In this document: piece by piece, positions 1-7,776 of the stretch
How the letters are laid out: the number at the start of each line of letters is the position of its first letter
Position numbering within the stretch: position 1 is the first letter of the stretch
Origin: Paenibacillus sp. L3-i20
Lineage (GTDB): Bacteria > Bacillota > Bacilli > Paenibacillales > Paenibacillaceae
DNA: 64,000 nucleotides
Direction of reading: 5' to 3'
Assembly: GCF_022180385.2 (NCBI RefSeq)
Contig: NZ_BQME02000001.1
Span: 946,501 to 1,010,500, forward strand
Position numbers and translations under genes: made by a program
The notes under the pieces: generated by a model
The model's database searches: none
Told to the model about the DNA's origin: nothing
What the model saw: only the letters and a program-made list of their open reading frames with translations

Positions 1-237
1 CTTCGCATCCAATGCCCCCGCAATGCTTGCAACTGGCAAATAGATCCGTTCACCTTGTTTCCTGATTGGATCTTTAATCTTTATTTTCTCGCCATCCTGC
101 TTAATTGAAACACCATTCGCAACGACTGTTTTGTTATCCTGTGCCGCAACGACCGATAGTGGCCCTATGCAAAGTAAGAGCAATGTCCACGTTATAAGAA
201 GCATTCGTTTGCCTATTTTTCCATTTTCTCTAACCAT
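1..237 (-). CDS. Exported protein, N-terminal 79 residues (stalk-domain type), cut by window edge
   Basis: The reading frame is open from the ATG at 237 to the window edge, so only the N-terminus is visible. A GGAGG lies just upstream of the start. The N-terminus has a basic stretch, a hydrophobic core (LLITWTLLLLCIGPLSVV) and an Ala-x-Ala-like end, a typical Sec signal peptide. After it, the segment around VSIKQDGEKIKIKDPIR and IYLPVASIAGAL resembles the start of a copper amine oxidase N-terminal (stalk) domain, common on exported Paenibacillus proteins. The function of the rest cannot be seen. Confidence 0.7.
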   Translation of the reverse strand, partial: MVRENGKIGKRMLLITWTLLLLCIGPLSVVAAQDNKTVVANGVSIKQDGEKIKIKDPIRKQGERIYLPVASIAGALDAK

Positions 238-540
238 AAATACCTCCTCGAATTTCTCAAGTTATATGGTATGACGATCTTTCGAAAAGTCGGTTTTTGC
301 CTCCGCACAGTATAACACAGGTTTTGGTACAAAAAGGATTAACAATTTCACAGAATTGGGGAAATTACCCGACTTCACAACTTTTTCAGCTGAATAGTTA
401 GTCCCATTATTCAAGGCCTGAATAGATAAAATATCCTATTTGTTGAGAGAGATCTCGATAGATTAGTATATTCCAATCGAGAGCTTGTGCTACAATTTCT
501 TAAAGCCTTAATCAAGTAGAACCAAAAAGGGGAGATTCTG

Positions 541-1491
541 ATGATACGTTCTTTAGCGATCACTAATGATCTCGAAATTATAAGAGATATACCACTAGAT
601 AAACTTTCTGATGCCAATATCAAATGGTATTGGGTCGATTTCGACATACCTACTGAAGCAGAAGCTACTCTATTAGAAAACCATTTCCGCTTCCACCCGC
701 TTGCAGTTGAAGATTGCTACCATTTACTACAGCGTCCCAAGATGGATCATTATGAGAATATGCATTTTTTTGTTATGCATGCCATTAATCCGAAGACACT
801 TGCCGCTGAAGAAATTGACTTATTTCTAGGTTCCAACTATGTCGTAACCTTTCACCTTCAATATTCAAGAGAGATTGAAGATGCTTGGTGCAAAATTGCA
901 AAGCAAAATAAAGGCGTAGACAAAGGCCATTTGTACGCTGCTTACTTGGTGATGGATAAATTAGTGGATCAATATTTCCCTGGTGTGTACCAGATCGAAG
1001 AAGATTTAAACGAAATTGAAGTCAATGTGAGCTCCGAGTCCATTCGAGAGCTAATGGATGATATCTTTGAGATTCGCTCTAAGCTATTAAAATTGCGGCG
1101 GACTATATTACCTATGAGAGATTTGTTGTATCGAGTTGTTAATTCAGATCGAATTGACGGATTAGATGAACTCCGTTTGTATTTTACAGATATCCACGAT
1201 CATTTGCTTAAGCTTTCTGATATGGTCGAATCCAATAGAGAGATGACAGCAGATCTGCGCGACAATTATTTGTCCATCAATTCCAACAGAATGAATGGAA
1301 TTATGAAGACGCTGACGGTAATGACATCTATTTTTATACCACTTACATTTATTGCGAGTATCTATGGGATGAACTTCGAAAATATACCTGAGCTCAAATG
1401 GCGACTAGGATACTTTGGCGTATTAACGATCATGCTCATAGTTGGCACATCCTTGCTGTTTTGGTTTAAACGCAAAGGGTGGTTTAAATAG
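541..1491 (+). CDS. corA: CorA-family magnesium/divalent cation transporter
   Basis: This 316-residue protein is a CorA-type channel for Mg2+ (possibly Co2+ or Ni2+) in the cytoplasmic membrane, working as a pentamer in the known family. A long cytoplasmic alpha/beta plus helical domain fills residues 1-255. Two membrane helices follow at the C-terminus, with the family signature YGMNFEN between them (GMN at the pore mouth) and a basic tail FKRKGWFK. Length matches the family. The ATG at 541 is preceded by AAGGGGAG at good spacing. A possible promoter is TTGAGA at 443 and TATATT at 467 (18 nt apart). It stands alone and converges on the csoR-like gene, with a terminator between. The 238-540 gap holds only the two divergent promoter regions as far as I can see. 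Confidence 0.93.
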   Translation: MIRSLAITNDLEIIRDIPLDKLSDANIKWYWVDFDIPTEAEATLLENHFRFHPLAVEDCYHLLQRPKMDHYENMHFFVMHAINPKTLAAEEIDLFLGSNYVVTFHLQYSREIEDAWCKIAKQNKGVDKGHLYAAYLVMDKLVDQYFPGVYQIEEDLNEIEVNVSSESIRELMDDIFEIRSKLLKLRRTILPMRDLLYRVVNSDRIDGLDELRLYFTDIHDHLLKLSDMVESNREMTADLRDNYLSINSNRMNGIMKTLTVMTSIFIPLTFIASIYGMNFENIPELKWRLGYFGVLTIMLIVGTSLLFWFKRKGWFK

Positions 1492-1525
1492 GGCAGAAGC
1501 GTGATAGCGTTTATCCATTAAATAC

Positions 1526-1565
1526 GAAAAAACCAGTAAGATCATTTCCAATGATCCTACTGGTT
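1526..1565 (-). terminator. Rho-independent terminator of the csoR-like gene
   Basis: A 15-bp stem with one mismatch (AACCAGTA...TACTGGTT, 1531-1565) has a 5-nt loop. On the minus strand it is followed by a run of six T, so it ends transcripts of the gene at 1589-1885. It may also act weakly on corA from the other side. Confidence 0.8.
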
Positions 1566-1588
1566 CACCCTCTACATAAAAAACATCA

Positions 1589-1885
1589 CTATTTCATCAT
1601 CTTCTTCACCGTAATAAGTAATTCATTAATAATGTCCGTATCGCCTTCATGTATCTTCTGAGCGACACAGCTCTTCAAATGTTCCTCTAGCAAAAGCTTC
1701 CCCACACCGTTTAAAGCAGCATGAACCGAAGCAATTTGATTAAGCACATCGTCGCAATAGGCGTCTTTTTCGATCAGTCCTTTGATCCCACGTACCTGTC
1801 CTTCTATTCGATTTAAACGATTCATCAAGTTCGTTTTTGTTTTATCTGAATGTTGGCTGCTTCGCTCATCATGGTTGTGCTCCAT
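1589..1885 (-). CDS. csoR: CsoR/RcnR-family metal-sensing repressor (copper type)
   Basis: This 98-residue protein belongs to the CsoR/RcnR (DUF156) family of all-helical DNA-binding repressors that release DNA on metal binding. The family signature NRIEGQVRGI is at about residues 26-35. The Cu(I) ligand set Cys-His-Cys is present: Cys in DAYCDDV, then His and Cys in EEHLKSC. This supports copper over nickel or formaldehyde sensing. The ATG at 1885 has GGGAGGAAG upstream. No copper ATPase or copper chaperone gene lies beside it in this window, so its targets are elsewhere or it regulates itself. The sensing class is an inference from the ligand pattern. Confidence 0.88.
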   Translation of the reverse strand: MEHNHDERSSQHSDKTKTNLMNRLNRIEGQVRGIKGLIEKDAYCDDVLNQIASVHAALNGVGKLLLEEHLKSCVAQKIHEGDTDIINELLITVKKMMK

Positions 1886-1907
1886 GGCGTAGTCTTCCTC
1901 CCTAAAC

Positions 1908-2969
1908 CTACTTTAAAATAAAGCTTCCGGTAACCGGATTATGATCGCTGTGCTTAAACTTCAAATCATGCCCGTATACACGCTCAATCTCGATATTTGG
2001 CGATACAAAAAATCCGTCAATGACAGCAAGAAAGTTAACACCTTCCTTATAGGGAATATCAAGCGTCCTCACAGTTGGTGTGCTCGGATCGATTGCCCAT
2101 TGGAATCCTTCTGGTGCAAATGTCTCTGGGAAAGGCTGAAGCCATTCCGGCCATTGTTGCTCCGTTTCAAATTGATCCCGCTTTGTTCCAGGCAATGCAT
2201 GATTCCAATCTCCACCAATGATCATATAATTGTCCTTCTTCATTTCTTCTTGAATGTAACTGTTTAAGAAGCTCAACTGCTGCTTACGAATTTCTCCGCC
2301 CTTATCAAACGCGGATGGATGAAGATTAATAAGGACAAGCTCCTTGCCATTATCTACAGGATATCTGCTCTCAATAAAGGAGCGATCCAGCTCCATTTGT
2401 TGAACTGGCCAGCTTTCCTTACCGGGAAGATCATATCGAATATGAGACGTACTTTCAAATGTTGACATCGTTAACAATCCACTGTGTACTTTCCCCATCG
2501 GTCGCAGCACTGGAACCGGTACCCAAGGCACTTTGTAGTTGGTTGCGAATATTGAGCTGTATTGAGGCAGAGCTTTGCCAAGCTCACTAACTTCATCAAT
2601 ATGATAGCTGCGAGAAGCTTCCCTATCAACCTCTTGCAAAACATACATATCTGAAGCAGTTTCTTCTAATACAGAAGCAATAGCAGCTAAATTATGTTCG
2701 GTTTGCTCCTTGCTGCTTGAACGTGACATTTCACCGCCATCCATGAAGAAATCTTGCCCCTCGTCCAGCCCTGCATAACCAATATTGAACGTTGTAACTG
2801 TAAACGGCTCGCCTTGCTTCACTTTTCCACTCATATTGTTAATAGCGTTAAGCTCAACCTGCCCGGGAGGTTTGTAGTCTACCGCTGTAACATAAATTAG
2901 AAAAATAATGAGTAATGCTACTGGAACCGCTACGATCCAGCATAAATACTTTAACCACTTTTTAATCAT
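1908..2969 (-). CDS. Membrane-anchored endonuclease/exonuclease/phosphatase-family protein
   Basis: This 353-residue protein has an uncleaved hydrophobic N-terminal segment (about residues 8-30), which puts the rest outside the cell. The body is the EEP (DNase I-like / Mg-dependent phosphodiesterase) fold. Visible are the early TFNIGYAG, the catalytic Glu in LQEVDR, the GGDWNHALPG motif and the C-terminal SDHNPVTG, which carry the family's metal and catalytic His/Asp residues. The real substrate (nucleic acid, phospholipid or phosphoester) cannot be told. The ATG at 2969 has a CAGGGGGAG site. The 22-nt gap to csoR could allow cotranscription. The upstream 2970-3124 stretch is AT-rich with no clear feature. 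Confidence 0.85.
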   Translation of the reverse strand: MIKKWLKYLCWIVAVPVALLIIFLIYVTAVDYKPPGQVELNAINNMSGKVKQGEPFTVTTFNIGYAGLDEGQDFFMDGGEMSRSSSKEQTEHNLAAIASVLEETASDMYVLQEVDREASRSYHIDEVSELGKALPQYSSIFATNYKVPWVPVPVLRPMGKVHSGLLTMSTFESTSHIRYDLPGKESWPVQQMELDRSFIESRYPVDNGKELVLINLHPSAFDKGGEIRKQQLSFLNSYIQEEMKKDNYMIIGGDWNHALPGTKRDQFETEQQWPEWLQPFPETFAPEGFQWAIDPSTPTVRTLDIPYKEGVNFLAVIDGFFVSPNIEIERVYGHDLKFKHSDHNPVTGSFILK

Positions 2970-3124
2970 TGTTTATCTCCCCCTGTAACATAAATTCAAC
3001 ATTTCACTCCACTTGTCCTACCCATATGAAGCACATTCCGAAAAAATAACGATTATTTTGTCGCATAATACTCAAAAAACCAATAAAACCTTGTCGAAAT
3101 AACCATTATTATACACAGTTTTAG

Positions 3125-3161
3125 TGAAAGCGTTTACACGAATAAATTTATCCTCTATATT
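3125..3161 (+). promoter_or_regulatory. Sigma-A promoter overlapped by a perfect cre (CcpA) box
   Basis: The -35 box TTTACA (3133-3138) and -10 box TATATT (3156-3161) are 17 nt apart, each one base from consensus. TGAAAGCGTTTACA at 3125-3138 fits the cre consensus TGWAANCGNTNWCA at every position and overlaps the -35. In Bacillales this layout gives CcpA-mediated carbon catabolite repression. It drives the cysteine-rich peptide gene at 3234, with an untranslated leader of about 65 nt. Confidence 0.75.
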
Positions 3162-3233
3162 ATCTTCAACAAATGATATTTATTCCGATAGATTCTATTT
3201 TTTTACCTACCACACGAGAGGAGGTGAATAATA

Positions 3234-3371
3234 ATGGCATGTCCTAACAGATGTACTGCAGGTGATTGGGTGACTTATTGTACTGAATATTGCGCTGGTA
3301 TAAACAGAAGAAGATATTTCTTATGCCGTTCTGAAGGTTGTACAGTTAATGGACCTTGTGATTGCTGGTAA
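3234..3371 (+). CDS. Cysteine-rich 45-residue peptide, likely leaderless bacteriocin-like precursor
   Basis: This short gene encodes 45 residues with eight Cys at positions 3, 7, 16, 20, 31, 36, 42 and 44, enough for four disulfides, plus two Trp and an RRR patch. A textbook GAGGAGGTGA ribosome site lies 7-8 nt before the ATG. There is no double-glycine leader or Sec signal, so it looks leaderless, with the mature peptide starting at Ala2 or Met1. Its own promoter, a hairpin right after it, and five accessory genes plus an ABC exporter downstream support a secreted, disulfide-stabilised peptide. Size, lack of leader and the WT/GW plus Tyr-Arg-Tyr spacing recall laterosporulin-type class IId bacteriocins, though that family has six Cys. 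I do not recognise the exact sequence; antimicrobial activity is inferred. Confidence 0.72.
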   Translation: MACPNRCTAGDWVTYCTEYCAGINRRRYFLCRSEGCTVNGPCDCW

Positions 3372-3382
3372 TCTCTTTATAG

Positions 3383-3415
3383 AGAGAATCTCTCATTTGA
3401 AATGGGAGATTCTCT
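3383..3415 (+). terminator. Intercistronic hairpin / attenuator after the peptide gene
   Basis: A 14-bp stem with one G-U pair (AGAGAATCTCTCAT / ATGGGAGATTCTCT) and a 5-nt loop is followed by a weak T tract (TTCTACT). It lies 11 nt past the peptide stop. In bacteriocin operons such hairpins let the precursor mRNA outnumber the processing and export genes, by partial termination or 3' end protection. Confidence 0.65.
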
Positions 3416-3453
3416 TTCTACTATTCAACTGCTTAGAAAGGAGAATGAACACA

Positions 3454-3951
3454 ATGAATCCAATAGAAAAAACGATCCCATCATTTTTAAAAGTAGAAGA
3501 GGGCTTACAAATTGGTGACTATATGTCCAATATCGCTATCCCTCACTATGAGTCTTTACACCTCTATGATCTCATTACGGACCATCTTCTGCTCGCAACC
3601 ATAAGCACCACCTGTGCAGCCTGTCTTCCTGCCATGGAGGCTCTAAATACTTTTGTGCAGCAATATCCAACCGCTAATATGCATATTTTCTTGGATACAG
3701 AAGAAGATACGTTCGAAAAGGCGAAACAAGTCTTTCATCACACTGCCAAAATTTACCATGCATCTGATGATGTGTTGTTCGGCGAGTTAAAAACCCGCGG
3801 CTATCCGTGGGCGTACGGGTTAAATGCAGATGGACAGATCATAACTATTGAACATGCAGGCAGTCTCGACTATTTGGAAAAACTTCTGTTCCCATTCAAA
3901 AAGTTTTTGAATCAGCAACCAGTGTCTTCACTTAAGGGGGAATCACAGTGA
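3454..3951 (+). CDS. Thioredoxin-fold (TlpA/peroxiredoxin-like) protein with CxxC
   Basis: This 165-residue protein has the thioredoxin fold and an active-site CAAC in the context ISTTCAACLPAMEAL. A cis-Pro-like YPWAYGL segment lies near residue 130, as in TlpA/ResA relatives. It has no signal peptide or membrane segment, so it acts in the cytosol or on the inner face of the exporter. The ATG at 3454 is preferred over an in-frame ATG at 3445 because AAAGGAG sits at the right distance only for 3454; longer readings would overlap the peptide gene. It is the first gene after the attenuator, and its stop overlaps the next gene's start. By context it is an oxidase or isomerase for the eight-Cys peptide. 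Confidence 0.78.
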   Translation: MNPIEKTIPSFLKVEEGLQIGDYMSNIAIPHYESLHLYDLITDHLLLATISTTCAACLPAMEALNTFVQQYPTANMHIFLDTEEDTFEKAKQVFHHTAKIYHASDDVLFGELKTRGYPWAYGLNADGQIITIEHAGSLDYLEKLLFPFKKFLNQQPVSSLKGESQ

Positions 3952-4436
3952 GCAAGCTTAGCTTTCGCGATTTGTTTAAGAGCGACACTTTGGAGAGTGA
4001 TCAATTCCAAGCACCCTACATATCTAGTGAAGAAGAAGTGACATCTGATTCCCTCGTTCTGGGACAACGCTTCCCTGACCTTTCGTTAGATGAAAGACTA
4101 GCAAATACCCCATCGGCCACCATTCTATTCATTTCTTTGACCTGTAGCAGCTGCATTGATTTACTTCCAAAGCTTCTCTTATTTAGCCAAACATATACCG
4201 GCCTTCTTCTGCTCGTCAGCAGCGGACCGCAGGAAGATAACATGGAGCTTGTCCATTACTACGACTATCCATTCCCTGTCTTAACAATGGCGGAGAAAAG
4301 TTATAAAGCACAATTCCAATTGGAGGCAACACCAGCTGCAATTATTCTCGAACATGGTCTGATGAAGCAACGCTTTACGATTCAAGATATTACTGATCTA
4401 TATAGACAACTTGGTATCGAACAAGGAGGCGGATAG
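3948..4436 (+). CDS. Second thioredoxin-fold protein with CxxC
   Basis: This 162-residue protein has a CSSC active site in LFISLTCSSCIDLLPKL and a cis-Pro region (EATPAAIIL) about 70 residues later, both as expected for a TlpA/MauD-like thioredoxin domain. A hydrophilic N-terminal extension of about 50 residues carries an acidic patch. It starts with GTG, overlapping the previous stop (GTGA), with AAGGGGG before it, so the two are translationally coupled. Two different CxxC proteins in one small operon suggest oxidation and isomerisation, or donor and acceptor roles, in disulfide formation of the peptide. Confidence 0.77.
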   Translation: MSKLSFRDLFKSDTLESDQFQAPYISSEEEVTSDSLVLGQRFPDLSLDERLANTPSATILFISLTCSSCIDLLPKLLLFSQTYTGLLLLVSSGPQEDNMELVHYYDYPFPVLTMAEKSYKAQFQLEATPAAIILEHGLMKQRFTIQDITDLYRQLGIEQGGG

Positions 4437-4437
4437 C

Positions 4438-4968
4438 ATGCTTTCGAGTGCTGTGTTTGTGGTGGACTTACTAATAGCGGCACTCTTTTTCGCAGCTTTT
4501 TATTCTAAAGCAAGCATGTTCAGAGATTTAGAGCTTTCGATACACTCCTATCGCATCATACGATTAGAGTGGATTCGTCCAGCAGCAATAGTGTTGCTCA
4601 TCTCTGAGTTTATGCTATTTATAGCATTCGCATCTGGTTTAGCCCTTTATTATAAAGAAATGGCTGCGATTGTTTTGCTGCTTATGTTCAATTTACTATT
4701 GCTGCGGAAACGTCGCCTTGACCGGGAGAACAGCAGTACTTGTTCCTGCTTTGGCTCTATAAGCTTCCTTAATCGCTATCCACTCAGCCGAAACACGATC
4801 TTTATCGCACTTTGTGCAGGCAAATGTATCGTTCCGACGTACGCTCTTTCTACGTACATGGTCTTCATGCAGCTTATCGTCAGTATCATAGCTATTTGTG
4901 GTTCAATGATCTTAATCGATTATTACCAAACACGTAATCGACACACAACCCTCAAGGTGAACGCATGA
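4438..4968 (+). CDS. MauE/DoxX-type redox-associated membrane protein
   Basis: This 176-residue integral membrane protein has four or five hydrophobic helices and the motif TCSCFGS, matching the CxCFG loop of MauE-type proteins. In methylamine dehydrogenase biogenesis, MauE works with the thioredoxin-like MauD to form six disulfides in the small subunit. Pairing with CxxC proteins and a Cys-rich peptide here fits the same logic. The ATG at 4438 follows AAGGAGG by 8 nt; an upstream in-frame start at 4411 would overlap the previous gene and has no site. It probably links peptide oxidation to the membrane quinone pool, by analogy with DsbB and VKOR; that is inference. Confidence 0.75.
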   Translation: MLSSAVFVVDLLIAALFFAAFYSKASMFRDLELSIHSYRIIRLEWIRPAAIVLLISEFMLFIAFASGLALYYKEMAAIVLLLMFNLLLLRKRRLDRENSSTCSCFGSISFLNRYPLSRNTIFIALCAGKCIVPTYALSTYMVFMQLIVSIIAICGSMILIDYYQTRNRHTTLKVNA

Positions 4969-5453
4969 TGATCATATGGTTACTTATCGGATCATTATCC
5001 GTGTTGGCTCTCGGATCACTGCCGTTAATCCGAATGAAACGTAAAATAAATGCGATAGAATGGCAAATAGCAAGTGCCGCTTCGGCGGAGGAAGCTTGGT
5101 CAGCTGCACCAAACATTACTATTCTTAGCGTTCATTACGCACATCCATCATTTAAAAAACTAGATGAATTACTTTCGACGAAACATAGGGCATTTCAGGA
5201 TGTCATTGTTTTTTTGGATGCGCCAGCATTTATTATTCTTCTGAAACAACGAGCTTGGAGCAGTTGCCGCAGTGTACGTAACAAAGCCGAATGCCACGAT
5301 TCCAAATGGCTGATGTTGCTGAATGAAGAATCGATAGCCTATCAGTGGAATGGGATAGCGCTCAATCGGTACACGGAGGTAGAGATGTTTGTAGAACGGA
5401 AAATGATGATATTCCATCCCAAAGAGGAGGCTGAATTATGCACGCAACAGTAA
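4965..5453 (+). CDS. Membrane-anchored accessory protein of the peptide cluster (degenerate thioredoxin-like?)
   Basis: This 162-residue protein has one N-terminal membrane helix (about residues 3-22) followed by a soluble domain. The domain has alternating beta-like hydrophobic stretches (NITILSVHY, DVIVFLDAP, KWLMLLNE) spaced as in a thioredoxin fold. There is no CxxC pair; the Cys residues (WSSCRS, AECHDS, LCTQQ) are spread out. The double ATG overlaps the previous stop (ATGATG), so it is cotranslated. I do not recognise a family. Its place between the redox proteins and the exporter suggests a chaperone, immunity or docking role, unproven. Confidence 0.6.
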   Translation: MMIIWLLIGSLSVLALGSLPLIRMKRKINAIEWQIASAASAEEAWSAAPNITILSVHYAHPSFKKLDELLSTKHRAFQDVIVFLDAPAFIILLKQRAWSSCRSVRNKAECHDSKWLMLLNEESIAYQWNGIALNRYTEVEMFVERKMMIFHPKEEAELCTQQ

Positions 5454-5836
5454 GCGGACAACTCATTATAGCTGATAAAGTCGTAGACAATTATGAAGCG
5501 AGGGCACATTGTATCCAAAATGTTCGCAATGAAGTTCACATTCGTACGTTTCCTTCGGTGACTCTTTTTTATTTATGGGCTAAAGTATTATTTTTGGGGA
5601 CGAGTGAAGGGGTCGTATTTATTAAGGTTTATGATTCTAATAAAGAAATTGTATGGCAGAAAAAATGCGATGGTCTTATCAACAAACGACAAAGCCATGT
5701 TCCTTCGGGGATGGATATGGCCTTTCAGCCACGTTTTGTTGTCCATGAAGAAGGATTATTTCATTTTGTGATGACAGATGTTGATGGTGAAACGTTATCG
5801 CATTACCCTCTCTATATTTCCAAAGCAGTGTCATAA
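5438..5836 (+). CDS. Small accessory protein of unknown function (DUF6941-like)
   Basis: This 132-residue soluble protein has a beta-sandwich-like pattern. Motifs such as HATVSGQLIIADKV near the N-terminus and a C-terminal segment ending VDGETLSHYPLYIS resemble a group of small all-beta proteins (DUF6941-like) with no known activity. It has no signal peptide, membrane segment or catalytic motif. The start overlaps the 3' end of the preceding gene by 16 nt, with GAGGAGG upstream, and the stop overlaps the ABC gene start. In this setting it may bind the peptide or give immunity. The family resemblance is from memory of the pattern only. Confidence 0.6.
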   Translation: MHATVSGQLIIADKVVDNYEARAHCIQNVRNEVHIRTFPSVTLFYLWAKVLFLGTSEGVVFIKVYDSNKEIVWQKKCDGLINKRQSHVPSGMDMAFQPRFVVHEEGLFHFVMTDVDGETLSHYPLYISKAVS

Positions 5837-7659
5837 TGAATCGATCTTACAGCAAGTTTCGTACATTCGGTTTCTTGCTTCCTATATTGTGGAGGATCTC
5901 GGGCTTAACTCTAGTTATTCTCATATGCGTAACACTAGCACAGGCATTTATTCCGATCGCACAGATAAAACTTACAAGTAAATTGGTAAATGAAGCTGCT
6001 TTTTTGTTCCAAGGGAACAATGGAGACGATTTCCAATCGCTTGAACGGCTCGTTTGGCTACAGCTTGCATTGCTTCTGATTGCCGCTCTTCTAACCAGTG
6101 TGTTTAATTATGCGCAGCAATACTTTAATCAACGTGCAACGCTTTATTTCGATGAATTGATGTCGGCGAAAGTAAATCGATTGTCCTTAACGTACTTTGA
6201 TAATCACTCTAGTTATGATCAACTGCAACGAACCGCATTAGGCTTACAGCTGCAAGGGATCGGAATCATTTTCACCTGTTTAATGATGCTCCAAGGCTTT
6301 ATTACAGTCATTGGATTTATGATCGTGTTATATCAATTCCACTGGCTTCTTTCTCTCGGCATGCTTCTACTCGTTATTCCAATGTTATGGTCCTATTTGT
6401 ATGAAAGTAAATCCAAGTTTAAACTCATCGTACATCAAACGCCGGATGAGCGGATGTCATCCTACATTAGCAATCTGCTGAAAAGTCGCGAAGCTGCTAA
6501 GGAAATTCGTGTGTTTGAAACGGCCCCCTATCTAATAAATAAGTGGAAGACAATCGCTTGGAGAAATGCGAAGCGTGTTCTCTCATTGGAAAGAAAAACG
6601 ATCAGTATTACGTATGGCGTACAGATATTCACGCTGACACTTCTAAGCGGCATGTTACTTTTTTCTCTGCATACTGGGGTGAATGGCGGTTTGGAAATTG
6701 GAGGATACGTCGCTCTAGCACAAGCGTTGTTCAGCACCCAAGCGCTCGTTCAAAGCTTAGCTCAAAGCTATTCAAGAATCCATCAAGACTTGCTGCATAC
6801 GAATGAGATTATAGATTTTGTTCATCTTCCTGAAGAAAATAACCTCAAGGGGGAAATGGACTTTCCCGCCCCCATACAACATGGCATTGCCATTAACAAT
6901 GTATCCTTCCAATACGATGGTGCATCTAGGCCAGCGCTCGATGGGATAACGTTCACGATCCATGCCGGTGAGAAAATTGCCATTGTAGGCGATAACGGAG
7001 CTGGAAAAAGTACGTTGGCGAAAGTTCTTCTTGGACTATACAAACCTAGCAGCGGCGATATTGCAGTCGATGGCATACCTTATTCGCAGCTAAAGGCAGA
7101 CAACCTACGAAGCAATGTAAGTGCCATCTTTCAAGATTTTGTTCAGTATCCCTTCCCTGTCTGGGAGAATATCGGCCTCGGACAGGTGTCTGAGCTGAAT
7201 AATCGCAGTAGACTACAGTCCTCTAGCATACAAGCAAATACTATTTCCTTCATTAATAAGTTGCCACAAGAGTGGGACACCGTACTGGGCGTTCATTTTG
7301 ACGGTGGACATGAGCTTTCTTATGGCCAATGGCAGCGTATTGCCCTTAACCGAGCATTCTACCGAAATTTTGAAATGATCGTATTAGACGAGCCAACCGC
7401 ATCTCTTGATCCTATGACCGAATCTGCTATCTTTGAAAACCTTATGAGCTTAACGAATGACAAAACTGCCGTCTTTATTACGCATCGACTAGGAAGCTGT
7501 CGGTTCGCAGATCGAATCATCGTTCTTAAACATGGTCAGTTAGTTGAAAATGGGGACCACGATACATTAATGCACTTAAACGGGGAATATGCAGCCATGT
7601 TCCGCAAACAAGCCAGTTGGTATACGAAGGAATGGGCGGAGCAGAAAGTGGGATCTTAA
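5836..7659 (+). CDS. ABC exporter, fused permease and ATPase (peptide export)
   Basis: This 607-residue half-transporter has six membrane helices in residues 1-320 and an ATPase domain in 345-600. Visible are Walker A (GDNGAGKST, about residue 385), a Q-loop (FQDF), the signature LSYGQWQRIALNRA (about 493), Walker B (MIVLDEPTASLDP) and the switch His (ITHRLGS). There is no N-terminal C39 peptidase domain, which matches a substrate without a double-glycine leader. It works as a homodimer in the cytoplasmic membrane in this family. It is the last gene of the operon, its start overlapping the previous stop. It probably exports the eight-Cys peptide and may also confer self-protection. Confidence 0.85.
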   Translation: MNRSYSKFRTFGFLLPILWRISGLTLVILICVTLAQAFIPIAQIKLTSKLVNEAAFLFQGNNGDDFQSLERLVWLQLALLLIAALLTSVFNYAQQYFNQRATLYFDELMSAKVNRLSLTYFDNHSSYDQLQRTALGLQLQGIGIIFTCLMMLQGFITVIGFMIVLYQFHWLLSLGMLLLVIPMLWSYLYESKSKFKLIVHQTPDERMSSYISNLLKSREAAKEIRVFETAPYLINKWKTIAWRNAKRVLSLERKTISITYGVQIFTLTLLSGMLLFSLHTGVNGGLEIGGYVALAQALFSTQALVQSLAQSYSRIHQDLLHTNEIIDFVHLPEENNLKGEMDFPAPIQHGIAINNVSFQYDGASRPALDGITFTIHAGEKIAIVGDNGAGKSTLAKVLLGLYKPSSGDIAVDGIPYSQLKADNLRSNVSAIFQDFVQYPFPVWENIGLGQVSELNNRSRLQSSSIQANTISFINKLPQEWDTVLGVHFDGGHELSYGQWQRIALNRAFYRNFEMIVLDEPTASLDPMTESAIFENLMSLTNDKTAVFITHRLGSCRFADRIIVLKHGQLVENGDHDTLMHLNGEYAAMFRKQASWYTKEWAEQKVGS

Positions 7660-7674
7660 CTAGCTGCTCCGCCC
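7634..7674 (+). terminator. Hairpin at the end of the peptide operon
   Basis: A perfect 11-bp stem (GGGCGGAGCAG / CTGCTCCGCCC) with a 19-nt loop spans the ABC gene stop codon. A weak T-rich stretch (CCTAATTTTAT) follows. It probably ends or protects the operon transcript. Confidence 0.5.
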
Positions 7675-7724
7675 CCTAATTTTATCCAGAACTATTTACT
7701 ATCGCCAGTGGATATGGTACTCTT

Positions 7725-7746
7725 TATTTCGATATACATAGAAATA
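7725..7746 (+). promoter_or_regulatory. Operator upstream of arsR-like gene
   Basis: The inverted repeat TATTTC-N10-GAAATA lies 30 nt before the ArsR-type gene. The same half-sites with the same 10-nt spacer recur right after the gene at 8072-8093. Paired sites of this kind around an ArsR-family gene are the expected binding sites of the repressor. Confidence 0.65.
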
Positions 7747-7776
7747 AAAAACGAAGAAAACAGTGAGGGAAAACGA

